Source: Bathymodiolus brooksi (taxonomy: Eukaryota; Mollusca; Bivalvia; Mytilida; Modiolidae). From it: a stretch of DNA of 64,000 nt. The stretch spans positions 79,694,829-79,758,828 of the forward strand of contig OY804588.1 in assembly GCA_963680875.1 (NCBI GenBank), given 5' to 3'. Of the stretch, positions 8,433 to 20,110 are shown in pieces. The stretch's first letter is position 1. Each line of letters starts with the position of its first letter. The notes below the pieces were generated by a model. It saw only the letters and a list, made by a program, of their open reading frames with translations. It was not told the origin of the DNA and made no database searches. Made by a program: the position numbers and the translations under genes.

Positions 8433-9124
8433 TTATTAATAAATTAATTGTTTTCTTTTTGGACGACTTGTTTGTTTGTTTTTTGTTTTTGTTTTTTTCT
8501 TTTGAACATTATTATATCGTCTTTTCCTCCTAAAATAATGGTTTCTGGAGAAACAAATAAAAATAAAAAAAACCAACTATATATTATTAACAAAAGATGG
8601 CTTGACGTCAGAATATCGAATGGTGAGAAACATCACATATATTCCGGTTGATTTTGTCCCACGTGTATAGGTTTCACTAATTAAACGCAAGATTATATGC
8701 TATTTTTCTCACTCAATAGAATTTTGTTGACAGGAAAGTTCATTTCACTGTAACCGATTTTTACCCATAATCCCTTTGGATTAATAAAAGCTTCCTGTGT
8801 GATTTTCTCACTCATGAGATCAATCTCTTATAATATCGTTGTAATGTACTTATAGTATTAATATCATTCATCAAATGTGCTGACACACCCATAAATCAAG
8901 TAAACATAATTTGTTTTGTTTACACAGTAAATACGACGTATGTACGTTTAAGCTGTTGCTAATGAGTTTTTGGTCAAGTTGTTTTTATTTCTCAATGTGT
9001 ATTGTTTATACACCATGCTGCACCTCAAGTAAGACTTGAATCTGCATAATAAACGAACATTTATGGAGGTCCAGTAGTGTTGTTTTCTGTATTTTGTATT
9101 TTTATCGTCACTGTACATTTTCTA
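8433..9124. other. T-rich then AT-rich intergenic stretch
   Basis: 8421-8510 is T-rich. The open frames at 8309-8533 and 8448-8651 are F/L-rich products of that composition and of the repeat beside it. Nothing else is recognised. Confidence 0.45.
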
Positions 9125-9195
9125 CGTAATGGTTGTTTTTCGAGTGCGACAGATCCCGGGTTCTAGACTTGGTCGGGTCACACCAAGGAAGATTA
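9125..9195 (+). mobile_element. tRNA-like SINE head (family C), fragment
   Basis: TTTTTCGAGTGCGACAGAT, then a B-box-like GGGTTCTAGACTT, then GGTCGGGTCACACCAA. I recall this combination (TTTCGAGTGCAACAGACTCGGGTTCGAACCTTGGTCGGGTCATACCAA) as a head-like segment of a mussel dispersed repeat. No matching body is recognised downstream. The A-run at 9421-9460 could be its 3' end, which would give a length of about 335 bases, but I found no target duplication to confirm this. The open frame 9129-9353 overlaps it and is not supported as a gene. Confidence 0.5.
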
Positions 9196-9413
9196 TGGTT
9201 ATAACTGTATATTGTTTTTCGATGTATTTCTTTGTCTCTAATTCTTCGATTTACAGCTTCAGATTACCTTTTTGGTATTTTCAACCTCTTCATAAATTTG
9301 TCAAAGTGAATTTTGTTTTCAAGAAGTCTTCGCATACAAAATATTATATATGAAGAAACAAATAATAAACACCACATGCCTATTAATGGTTTAATAATTA
9401 TTGTACTGCTAAA

Positions 9414-9420
<7 letters not shown>

Positions 9421-9460
<40 letters not shown>
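9421..9460 (+). repeat. Homopolymer run of 40 A
   Basis: Forty consecutive A, preceded by AATATATT and followed by TTTACTGCG. An AATAAA hexamer occurs upstream near 9365, so this may mark the 3' end of a retroposed transcript. Length in the assembly may not be exact. Confidence 0.9.
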
Positions 9461-9463
<3 letters not shown>

Positions 9464-9483
9464 ACTGCGATTAGGTACTATGT

Positions 9484-9732
9484 ACAATAAAACCTGTCTA
9501 TGCAGTCACCTGTATTAAGCAATCACCTGTATTAAACAATCACCTGTATTAAGCAGTCACCTGTATTAAGCAGTCACCTCTATTAAGCAGTCACCTGTAT
9601 TAAGCAGTCACATTTTTCTTGTCCTGTCATAGAAATTTTCGTATGAATTGAATCTCTTTTACGAGGTCACCTGCTTTATAAGGCCACTTTTTCTTTGTCC
9701 CAAAGGTGACCTCTTAATACAGGTTTGATTGT
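9484..9732. mobile_element. MITE-like element with internal 17-bp tandem repeats
   Basis: Terminal inverted repeats: ACAATAAAACCTGT at 9484-9497 and the reverse complement of 9719-9732 (ACAATCAAACCTGT), 13 of 14 matching. Inside the left half is a 17-bp tandem repeat, unit CACCTGTATTAAGCAGT, with CACC landmarks at 9507, 9524, 9541, 9558, 9575 and 9592. The right half has CACTTTTTCTTTGTCCCAAAG and GGTGACCTCTTAATACAGG, the inverse of the repeat unit. Elements with 'ACCTGTATTAAGCGGTCACC' ends are, as I recall, widespread in marine invertebrates. No coding capacity. The tandem expansion appears to start from the terminal motif itself. Confidence 0.7.
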
Positions 9733-10728
9733 TTATGGAAATTAATTTCTTTCTTATTCATATTATTACACACAAGTCCTTGAGCTGATCATAACCTTCT
9801 TTGTTATATACAATATATGAAAAGAAAGAAAAAAACAGTCACGCATATTAAAAGAAGACAATAATAAAATAAACAGTCCAAGGCCAAATGAAACATACTA
9901 TTATAAGTATTTAGTCTTCAAAACAATTAGGAAACATAAACAACAACAAACAACTGAAGATACCAACATTAACAAAATAATTAAATAAAACCCAAAGACG
10001 CACTATCTAATGTGGTGAAACATGCTTTGTTAGTTTTAAGTAAAGATGAGGACACATATAAATGTATACAAACAGACTAGGATGGCCGCATCATTTCACT
10101 TTTTCACTAAGAGGGGGGGGGGGGGGGCTCATAAAACTAGCTTAACTCCTCCACTTTTTATAGTACCAAGACAAGGGGTTGAGCGGTTATGTATTTGCGT
10201 GTTATTGGTATCAATTTTGCATCTGTATACGATTTTAATATTTGATTTTGGAATTGTTCGGACAATATGGTATCTTTTATTTTTCATTTTAATACGAGTA
10301 ACAATTTATCTGACACTGTTATTATTCAATCTTCGTCAGTAGACATTGTATTGTCTTATTCAGTACTAAGATAACCCTTCTAATCTAATGATGGCACACC
10401 TAGGTTTAGTATGTGATTAAGTCTCCTTTAGCTATAATCCTAGCTTTACTGAAACCATTCTTATTGTTGAGGGAATTAGTCATACAGAACATAACTTTCA
10501 CAAATAATCATCGATTTTTACATAAAATCTTCAAGATTTATTATGCCATTACGTATTTGGAACCAAATGAACTAGGATTCGGAGACACTTGTTTTTCTTT
10601 ATCAAGTCATCTTTAAGATTTACCAATGAATAAAAAGACGAAAAAGAGAAAACATTGTATATTATTGTTTTGCTACGATGGGAATCATTGCTTCCTATTA
10701 CATATCATATAATGAAGTTCTATTAAAA
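9733..10728. other. AT-rich intergenic stretch up to the satellite
   Basis: A-rich between about 9815 and 10000. A 15-G run lies at 10113-10127. The open frames at 10046-10342 and 10413-10616 have no recognisable domain, and the first crosses the G run. No gene supported. Confidence 0.45.
10113..10127 (+). repeat. Homopolymer run of 15 G
   Basis: Second 15-G run of the window. See 1499-1513. Confidence 0.9.
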
Positions 10729-10812
10729 CACCGTCATTTGTTTTAATACGTTCGTTGTTGTTCTAACTTTGGTTTTCGATGTAGTGTTTTACCGTAATCT
10801 GTTTTAGTAGAG
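10729..10812 (+). repeat. Left edge of the satellite: degraded partial unit then first full unit
   Basis: 10729-10750 (CACCGTCATTTGTTTTAATACG) is a decayed, one-base-shortened version of the last third of the monomer. The first full unit (10751-10812) differs from consensus at two positions (CTAAC, TTCGATG). Divergence at the array border is normal for satellites that homogenise internally. Confidence 0.8.
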
Positions 10813-11879
10813 TTCGTTGTTGTTCTATCTTTGGTTTTCTATGTAGTGTTTAACCGTAATCTGTTTTAGTAGAGTTCGTTGTTGTTCTATCTTTGGTTTT
10901 CTATGTAGTGTTTTACAGTAATCTGTTTTAGTAGGGTTCGTTGTTGTTCTATCTTTGGTTTTCTATGTAGTGTTTAACCGTAATCTGTTTTAGTAGAGTT
11001 CGTTGTTGTTCTATCTTTGGTTTTCTATGTAGTGTTTAACCGTAATATGTTTTAGTAGGGTTCGTTGTTGTTCTATCTTTGGTTTTCTATGTAGTGTTTT
11101 ACCGTAATCTGTTTTAGTAGGGTTCGTTGTTGTTCTATCTTTGGTTTTCTATGTAGTGTTTTACCGTAATCTATTTTAGTAGAGTTCGTTGTTGTTCTAT
11201 CTTTGGTTTTCTATGTAGTGTTTAACCGTAATCTGTTTTAGTGGGGTTCGTTGTTGTTCTATCTCTGGTTTTCTATGTAGTGTTTTACCGTAATCTGTTT
11301 TAGTAGAGTTCGTTGTTGTTCTATCTTTGGTTTTCTATGTAGTGTTTAACCGTAATCTGTTTTAGTAGAGTTCGTTGTTGTTCTATCTTTGGTTTTCTAT
11401 GTAGTGTTTTACCGTAATCTGTTTTAGTAGGGTTCGTTGTTGTTCTATCTTTGGTTTTCTATGTAGTGTTTTACCGTAATCTATTTTAGTAGGGTTCGTT
11501 GTTGTTCTATCTTTGGTTTTCTATGTAGTGTTTTACCGTAATCTGTTTTAGTAGAGTTCGTTGTTGTTCTATCTTTGGTTTTCTATGTAGTGTTTTACTG
11601 TAATCTGTTTTAGTAGGGTTCGTTGTTGTTCTATCTTTGGTTTTCTATGTAGTGTTTTACCGTAATCTGTTTTAGTAGAGTTCGTTGTTGTTGAATCTTT
11701 GGTTTTCTATGTAGTGTTTTACCGTAATCTGTTTTAGTAGGGTTCGTTGTTGTTCTATCTTTGGTTTTCTATGTAGTGTTTTACTGTAATCTGTTTTAGT
11801 AGGGTTCGTTGTTGTTCTATCTTTGGTTTTCTATGTAGTGTTTTACCGTAATCTGTTTTAGTGGGGTTCGTTGTTGTTC

Positions 11880-12995
11880 TATCTTTGGTTTTCTATGTAG
11901 TGTTTTACCGTAATCTGTTTTAGTGGGGTTCGTTGTTGTTCTATCTTTGGTTTTCTATGTAGTGTTTTTACTGTAATCTGTTTTAGTAGGGTTCGTTGTT
12001 GTTGAATCTTTGGTTTTCTATGTAGTGTTTTACCGTAATCTGTTTTAGTAGAGTTCGTTGTTGTTCTATCTTTAGTTTTCTATGTAGTGTTTTACCGTAA
12101 TCTGTTTTAGTAGAGTTCGTTGTTGTTCTATCTTTGGTTTTCTATGTAGTGTTTTACCGTAATCTGTTTTAGTAGGGTTCGTTGTTGTTCTATCTTTGGT
12201 TTTCTATGTAGTGTTTTACTGTAATCTGTTTTAGTGGGGTTCGTTGTTGTTCTATCTTTGGTTTTCTATGTAGTGTTTTACTGTAATCTGTTTTAATAGG
12301 GTTCGTTGTTGTTCTATCTTTGGTTTTCTATGTAGTGTTTTACCGTAATCTGTTTTAGTGGGGTTCGTTGTTGTTCTATCTTTGGTTTTCTATGTAGTGT
12401 TTTACTGTAATCTGTTTTAGTGGGGTTCGTTGTTGTTCTATCTTTGGTTTTCTATGTAGTGTTTTTACTGTAATCTGTTTTAGTAGGGTTCGTTGTTGTT
12501 GAATCTTTGGTTTTCTATGTAGTGTTTTACCGTAATCTGTTTTAGTAGAGTTCGTTGTTGTTCTATCTTTAGTTTTCTATGTAGTGTTTTACCGTAATCT
12601 GTTTTAGTAGAGTTCGTTGTTGTTCTATCTTTGGTTTTCTATGTAGTGTTTTACCGTAATCTGTTTTAGTAGGGTTCGTTGTTGTTCTATCTTTGGTTTT
12701 CTATGTAGTGTTTTATCGTAATCTGTTTTAGTGGGGTTCGTTGTTGTTCTATCTTTGGTTTTCTATGTAGTGTTTTACTGTAATCTGTTTTAGTAGGGTT
12801 CGTTGTTGTTCTATCTCTGGTTTTCTATGTAGTGTTTTACTGTAATCTGTTTTAGTGGGGTTCGTTGTTGTTCTATCTTTGGTTTTCTATGTAGTGTTTT
12901 ACTGTAATCTGTTTTAGTAGGGTTCGTTGTTGTTCTATCTTTGGTTTTCTATGTAGTGTTTTACTGTAATCTGTTTTAGTAGGGTTCGTTGTTGT
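11880..12995 (+). repeat. Higher-order repeat, 8 units (496-497 bp)
   Basis: The GAATC-type unit occurs at 12002, 12499 and 12995 (steps 497 and 496). A 63-bp unit with an extra T (GTTTTTACTG) occurs at 11964 and 12461, 497 apart. The order of monomer types between these landmarks agrees with few differences: GAATC, then TTTAG, then a TTTGG run with GTGGGG ends. Confidence 0.85.
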
Positions 12996-14779
12996 TGAAT
13001 CTTTGGTTTTCTATGTAGTGTTTTACCGTAATCTGTTTTAGTAGAGTTCGTTGTTGTTCTATCTTTAGTTTTCTATGTAGTGTTTTACTGTAATCTGTTT
13101 TAGTAGAGTTCGTTGTTGTTGAATCTTTGGTTTTCTATGTAGTGTTTTACCGTAATCTGTTTTAGTAGAGTTCGTTGTTGTTCTATCTCTGGTTTTCTAT
13201 GTAGTGTTTTACCGTAATCTGTTTTAGTAGAGTTCGTTGTTGTTGAATCTTTGGTTTTCTATGTAGTGTTTTACTGTAATCTGTTTTAGTAGGGTTCGTT
13301 GTTGTTCTATCTTTGGTTTTCTATGTAGTGTTTTACCGTAATCTGTTTTAGTAGGGTTCGTTGTTGTTCTATCTTTGGTTTTCTATGTAGTGTTTTACTG
13401 TGATCTGTTTTAGTAGGGTTCGTTGTTGTTGAATCTTTGGTTTTCTATGTAGTGTTTTACCGTAATCTGTTTTAGTAGAGTTCGTTGTTGTTCTATCTTT
13501 AGTTTTCTATGTAGTGTTTTACTGTAATCTGTTTTAGTAGAGTTCGTTGTTGTTGAATCTTTGGTTTTCTATGTAGTGTTTTACCGTAATCTGTTTTAGT
13601 AGAGTTCGTTGTTGTTCTGTCTTTGGTTTTCTATGTAGTGTTTTACCGTAATCTGTTTTAGTAGGGTTCGTTGTTGTTCTATCTTTGGTTTTCTATGTAG
13701 TGTTTTACCGTAATCTGTTTTAGTGGGGTTCGTTGTTGTTCTATCTTTGGTTTTCTATGTAGTGTTTTACCGTAATCTGTTTTAGTAGGGTTCGTTGTTG
13801 TTCTATCTTTGGGTTTCTATGTAGTGTTTTACTGTAATCTGTTTTAGTAGAGTTCGTTGTTGTTCTCTCTTTGGTTTTCTATGTAGTGTTTTACTGTAAT
13901 CTGTTTTAGTAGAGTTCGTTGTTGTTCTATCTATGGTTTTCTATGTAGTGTTTTACCGTAATCTGTTTTAGTAGGGTTCGTTGTTGTTCTATCTTTGGTT
14001 TTCTATGTAGTGTTTTACCGTAATCTGTTTTAGTGGGGTTCGTTGTTGTTCTATCTTTGGTTTTCTATGTAGTGTTTTACTGTAATCTGTTTTAGTAGGG
14101 TTCGTTGTTGTTGAATCTTTGGTTTTCTATGTAGTGTTTTACTGTAATCTGTTTTAGTAGATTTCGTTGTTGTTCTATCTTTAGTTTTCTATGTAGTGTT
14201 TTACCGTAATCTGTTTTAGTAGAGTTCGTTGTTGTTCTATCTTTTGTTTTCTATGTAGTGTTTTACTGTAATCTGTTTTAGTAGAGTTCGTTGTTGTTGA
14301 ATCTTTGGTTTTCTATGTAGTGTTTTACTGTAATCTGTTTTAGTAGGGTTCGTTGTTGTTCTATCTTTGGTTTTCTATGTAGTGTTTTACCGTAATCTGT
14401 TTTAGTAGAGTTCGTTGTTGTTCTATCTTTGGTTTTCTATGTAGTGTTTTACCGTAATCTGTTTTAGTGGGGTTCGTTGTTGTTGAATCTTTGGTTTTCT
14501 ATGTAGTGTTTTACCGTAATCTGTTTTAGTAGAGTTCGTTGTTGTTCTATCTTTAGTTTTCTATGTAGTGTTTTACCGTAATCTGTTTTAGTAGGGTTCG
14601 TTGTTGTTCTATCTCTGGTTTTCTATGTAGTGTTTTACCGTAATCTGTTTTAGTAGAGTTCGTTGTTGTTCTATCTTTGGTTTTCTATGTAGTGTTTTAC
14701 TGTAATCTGTTTTAGTAGAGTTCGTTGTTGTTGAATCTTTGGTTTTCTATGTAGTGTTTTACCGTAATCTGTTTTAGTA

Positions 14780-17700
14780 GAGTTCGTTGTTGTTCTATCT
14801 CTGGTTTTCTATGTAGTGTTTTACCGTAATCTGTTTTAGTAGAGTTCGTTGTTGTTCTATCTTTTGTTTTCTATGTAGTGTTTTACTGTAATCTGTTTTA
14901 GTAGAGTTCGTTGTTGTTGAATCTTTGGTTTTCTATGCAGTGTTTTATCGTAATCTGTTTTAGTAGAGTTCGTTGTTGTTCTGTCTTTGGTTTTCTATGT
15001 AGTGTTTTACCGTAATCTGTTTTAGTAGGGTTCGTTGTTGTTCTATCTTTGGTTTTCTATGTAGTGTTTTACCGTAATCTGTTTTAGTGGGGTTCGTTGT
15101 TGTTCTATCTTTGGTTTTCTATGTAGTGTTTTACTGTAATCTGTTTTAGTAGGGTTCGTTGTTGTTCTATCTTTGGTTTTCTATGTAGTGTTTTACTGTA
15201 ATCTGTTTTAGTAGAGTTCGTTGTTGTTCTCTCTTTGGTTTTCTATGTAGTGTTTTACCGTAATCTGTTTTAGTAGGGTTCGTTGTTGTTCTATCTTTGG
15301 TTTTCTATGTAGTGTTTTACTGTAATCTGTTTTAGTGGGGTTCGTTGTTGTTCTATCTTTGGTTTTCTATGTAGTGTTTTACTGTAATCTGTTTTAGTAG
15401 GGTTCGTTGTTGTTGAATCTTTGGTTTTCTATGTAGTGTTTTACTGTAATCTGTTTTAGTAGAGTTCGTTGTTGTTCTATCTTTAGTTTTCTATGTAGTG
15501 TTTTACCGTAATCTGTTTTAGTAGAGTTCGTTGTTGTTCTATCTTTTGTTTTCTATGTAGTGTTTTACTGTAATCTGTTTTAGTAGAGTTCGTTGTTGTT
15601 CTGTCTTTGGTTTTCTATGTAGTGTTTTACCGTAGTCTGTTTTAGTAGGGTTCGTTGTTGTTCTATCTTTGGTTTTCTATGTAGTGTTTTACCGTAATCT
15701 GTTTTAGTAGGGTTCGTTGTTGTTCTATCTTTGGTTTTCTATGTAGTGTTTTACCGTAATCTGTTTTAGTGGGGTTCGTTGTTGTTCTATCTTTGGTTTT
15801 CTATGTAGTGTTTTACTGTAATCTGTTTTAGTAGGGTTCGTTGTTGTTGAATCTTTGGTTTTCTATGTAGTGTTTTACCGTAATCTGTTTTAGTAGAGTT
15901 CGTTGTTGTTCTATCTTTAGTTTTCTATGTAGTGTTTTACTGTAATCTGTTTTAGTAGAGTTCGTTGTTGTTTAATCTTTGGTTTTCTATGTAGTGTTTT
16001 ACTGTAATCTGTTTTAGTAGAGTTCGTTGTTGTTCTATCTTTGGTTTTCTATGTAGTGTTTAACCGTAATCTGTTTTAGTAGAGTTCGTTGTTGTTCTAT
16101 CTCTGGTTTTCTATGTAGTTTTTTACCGTAATCTGTTTTAGTAGAGTTCGTTGTTGTTCTATCTTTTGTTTTCTATGTAGTGTTTTACTGTAATCTGCTT
16201 TAGTAGAGTTCGTTGTTGTTCTGTCTTTGGTTTTCTATGTAGTGTTTTACCGTAATCTGTTTTAGTAGGGTTCGTTGTTGTTCTATCTTTGGTTTTCTAT
16301 GTAGTGTTTTACCGTAATCTGTTTTAGTGGGGTTCGTTGTTGTTCTATCTTTGGTTTTCTATGTAGTGTTTTACCGTAATCTGTTTTAGTAGGGTTCGTT
16401 GTTGTTCTATCTTTGGTTTTCTATGTAGTGTTTTACCGTAATCTGTTTTAGTAGAGTTCGTTGTTGTTCTATCTCTGGTTTTCTATGTAGTGTTTTACCG
16501 TAATCTGTTTTAGTAGAGTTCGTTGTTGTTCTATCTTTTGTTTTCTATGTAGTGTTTTACTGTAATCTGTTTTAGTAGAGTTCGTTGTTGTTGAATCTTT
16601 GGTTTTCTATGTAGTGTTTTACCGTAATCTGTTTTAGTAGAGTTCGTTGTTGTTCTGTCTTTGGTTTTCTATGTAGTGTTTTACCGTAATCTGTTTTAGT
16701 AGGGTTCGTTGTTGTTCTATCTTTGGTTTTCTATGTAGTGTTTTACCGTAATCTGTTTTAGTGGGGTTCGTTGTTGTTCTATCTTTGGTTTTCTATGTAG
16801 TGTTTTACTGTAATCTGTTTTAGTAGGGTTCGTTGTTGTTCTATCTTTGGTTTTCTATGTAGTGTTTTACTGTAATCTGTTTTAGTAGAGTTCGTTGTTG
16901 TTCTCTCTTTGGTTTTCTATGTAGTGTTTTACCGTAATCTGTTTTAGTAGGGTTCGTTGTTGTTCTATCTTTGGTTTTCTATGTAGTGTTTTACTGTAAT
17001 CTGTTTTAGTGGGGTTCGTTGTTGTTCTATCTTTGGTTTTCTATGTAGTGTTTTACTGTAATCTGTTTTAGTAGGGTTCGTTGTTGTTGAATCTTTGGTT
17101 TTCTATGTAGTGTTTTACTGTAATCTGTTTTAGTAGAGTTCGTTGTTGTTCTATCTTTAGTTTTCTATGTAGTGTTTTACCGTAATCTGTTTTAGTAGAG
17201 TTCGTTGTTGTTCTATCTTTTGTTTTCTATGTAGTGTTTTACTGTAATCTGTTTTAGTAGAGTTCGTTGTTGTTCTGTCTTTGGTTTTCTATGTAGTGTT
17301 TTACCGTAATCTGTTTTAGTAGGGTTCGTTGTTGTTCTATCTTTGGTTTTCTATGTAGTGTTTTACCGTAATCTGTTTTAGTAGGGTTCGTTGTTGTTCT
17401 ATCTTTGGTTTTCTATGTAGTGTTTTACCGTAATCTGTTTTAGTGGGGTTCGTTGTTGTTCTATCTTTGGTTTTCTATGTAGTGTTTTACTGTAATCTGT
17501 TTTAGTAGGGTTCGTTGTTGTTGAATCTTTGGTTTTCTATGTAGTGTTTTACCGTAATCTGTTTTAGTAGAGTTCGTTGTTGTTCTATCTTTAGTTTTCT
17601 ATGTAGTGTTTTACTGTAATCTGTTTTAGTAGAGTTCGTTGTTGTTTAATCTTTGGTTTTCTATGTAGTGTTTTACTGTAATCTGTTTTAGTAGAGTTCG

Positions 17701-18100
17701 TTGTTGTTCTATCTTTGGTTTTCTATGTAGTGTTTAACCGTAATCTGTTTTAGTAGAGTTCGTTGTTGTTCTATCTCTGGTTTTCTATGTAGTGTTTTAC
17801 CGTAATCTGTTTTAGTAGAGTTCGTTGTTGTTCTATCTTTTGTTTTCTATGTAGTGTTTTACTGTAATCTGCTTTAGTAGAGTTCGTTGTTGTTCTGTCT
17901 TTGGTTTTCTATGTAGTGTTTTACCGTAATCTGTTTTAGTAGGGTTCGTTGTTGTTCTATCTTTGGTTTTCTATGTAGTGTTTTACCGTAATCTGTTTTA
18001 GTGGGGTTCGTTGTTGTTCTATCTTTGGTTTTCTATGTAGTGTTTTACCGTAATCTGTTTTAGTAGGGTTCGTTGTTGTTCTATCTTTGGTTTTCTATGT
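14780..18100 (+). repeat. Tandem duplication of a 27-unit block (1,674 bp) with 10-unit substructure
   Basis: CTGTC-type units start at 14979, 15599, 16219, 16653, 17273 and 17893. The steps are 620, 620, 434, 620 and 620, so the block is 10+10+7 units. Other rare variants repeat at exactly 1,674: TTTAATC at 15971 and 17645, GCTTTAG at 16197 and 17871, CTCTC at 15232 and 16906. Agreement stops near 14.78 kb on the left and near 18.1 kb on the right, so two adjacent copies are present. Confidence 0.9.
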
Positions 18101-18899
18101 AGTGTTTTACTGTAATCTGTTTTAGTAGAGTTCGTTGTTGTTCTCTCTTTGGTTTTCTATGTAGTGTTTTACCGTAATCTGTTTTAGTAGGGTTCGTTGT
18201 TGTTCTATCTTTGGTTTTCTATGTAGTGTTTTACCGTAATCTGTTTTAGTGGAGTTCGTTGTTGTTCTATCTTTGGTTTTCTATGTAGTGTTTTACTGTA
18301 ATCTGTTTTAGTAGGGTTCGTTGTTGTTGAATCTTTGGTTTTCTATGTAGTGTTTTACTGTAATCTGTTTTAGTAGAGTTCGTTGTTGTTCTATCTTTAG
18401 TTTTCTATGTAGTGTTTTACCGTAATCTGTTTTAGTAGAGTTCGTTGTTGTTCTATCTTTTGTTTTCTATGTAGTGTTTTACCGTAATCTGTTTTAGTAG
18501 AGTTCGTTGTTGTTGAATCTTTGGTTTTCTATGTAGTGTTTTACCGTAATCTGTTTTAGTAGAGTTCGTTGTTGTTCTATCTTTTGTTTTCTATGTAGTG
18601 TTTTACTGTAATCTGTTTTAGTAGAGTTCGTTGTTGTTCTGTCTTTGGTTTTCTATGTAGTGTTTTACCGTAATCTGTTTTAGTAGGGTTCGTTGTTGTC
18701 CTATCTTTGGTTTTCTATGTAGTGTTTTACCGTAATCTGTTTTAGTGGGGTTCGTTGTTGTTCTATCTTTGGTTTTCTATGTAGTGTTTTACCGGAATCT
18801 GTTTTAGTAGGGTTCGTTGTTGTTCTATCTTTGGTTTTCTATGTAGTGTTTTACCGTAATCTGTTTTAGTAGGGTTCGTTGTTGTTCTATCTTTGGTTT

Positions 18900-20110
18900 T
18901 CTATGTAGTGTTTTACTGTAATCTGTTTTAGTAGGATTCGTTGTTGTTCTATCTTTGGTTTTCTATGTAGTGTTTTACTGTAATCTGTTTTAGTAGGGTT
19001 CGTTGTTGTTCTATGTTTGGTTTTCTATGTAGTGTTTTATCGTAATCTGTTTTAGTAGAGTTCGTTGTTGTTTTATCTTTGTTTTCTATGTAGTGTTTTA
19101 CTGTAATCTGTTTTAGTAGGGTTCGTTGTTGTTCTATCTTTGGTTTTCTATGTAGTGTTTTACTGTAATCTGGTTTAGTAGGGTTCGTTGTTGTTCTATG
19201 TTTGGTTTTCTATGTAGTGTTTTATCGTAATTTGTTTTAGTATGGTTCGTTGTTGTTCTATGTTTGGTTTTCTATGTAGTGTTTTACCGTAATCTGTTTT
19301 AGTAGAGTTCGTTGTTGTTCTATTTTTGGTTTTCTATGTAGTGTTTTACTGTAATCTGTTTTAGTAGAGTTCGTTGTTGTTCTATCTTTAGTTTTCTATG
19401 TAGTGTTTTACCGTAATCTGTTTTAGTAGGGTTCGTTGTTGTTTTATCTTTGGTTTTCTATTTAGTGTTTTACCGTAATCTGTTTTAGTAGGGTTCGTTG
19501 TTGTTCTATCTTTGGTTTTCTATGTAGTGTTTTACTGTAATCTGTTTTAGTAGGGTTCGTTATTGTTCTATGTTTGGTTTTCTATGTAGTGTTTTGCCGT
19601 AATCTGTTTTAGTAGAGTTCGTTGTTGTTCTCTCTTTGGTTTTCTATGTAGTGTTTTACTGTAATCTGTTTTAGTAGGGTTCGTTGTTGTTCTATGTTTG
19701 GTTTTCTATGTAGTGTTTTATCGTAATCTGTTTTAGTAGGGTTCGTTGTTGTTCTATGTTTGGTTTTCTATGTAGTGTTTTACTGTAATCTGTTTTAGTA
19801 GGGTTCGTTGTTGTTCTATGTTTGGTTTTCTATGTAGTGTTTTATTGTAATCTGTTTTAGTAGGGTTCGTTGTTGTTTTATCTTTGGTTTTCTATGTAGT
19901 GTTTTACCGTAATCTGTTTTAGTAGAGTTCGTTGTTGTTCTATTTTTGGTTTTCTATGTAGTGTTTTACTGTAATCTGTTTTAGTAGAGTTCGTTGTTGT
20001 TCTATCTTTAGTTTTCTATGTAGTGTTTTACCGTAATCTGTTTTAGTAGGGTTCGTTGTTGTTTTATCTTTGGTTTTCTATGTAGTGTTTTACTGTAATC
20101 TGTTTTAGTA
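18900..20110 (+). repeat. Satellite subdomain rich in divergent monomers
   Basis: New variants appear here (CTATGTTTGG, TTATC, CTATTTTTGG) together with many private changes: TTATTG at 19560, AATTTG near 19230, GTATGG near 19240, and a 61-bp unit with one G lost near 19080. A 9-10 unit periodicity is visible from the CTATTTTT units at 19321, 19941 and 20499 (620 and 558 apart). Confidence 0.7.

Noticed and set aside
8421..8651. Open frames 8309-8533 and 8448-8651 as small membrane proteins
   Set aside because: They start in the interspersed repeat and run through a T-rich tract. Composition explains them.
10046..10342. 98-codon open frame with hydrophobic C-terminal half
   Set aside because: Crosses a 15-G run of uncertain length and shows no domain. 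Hydrophobicity matches local T-richness.
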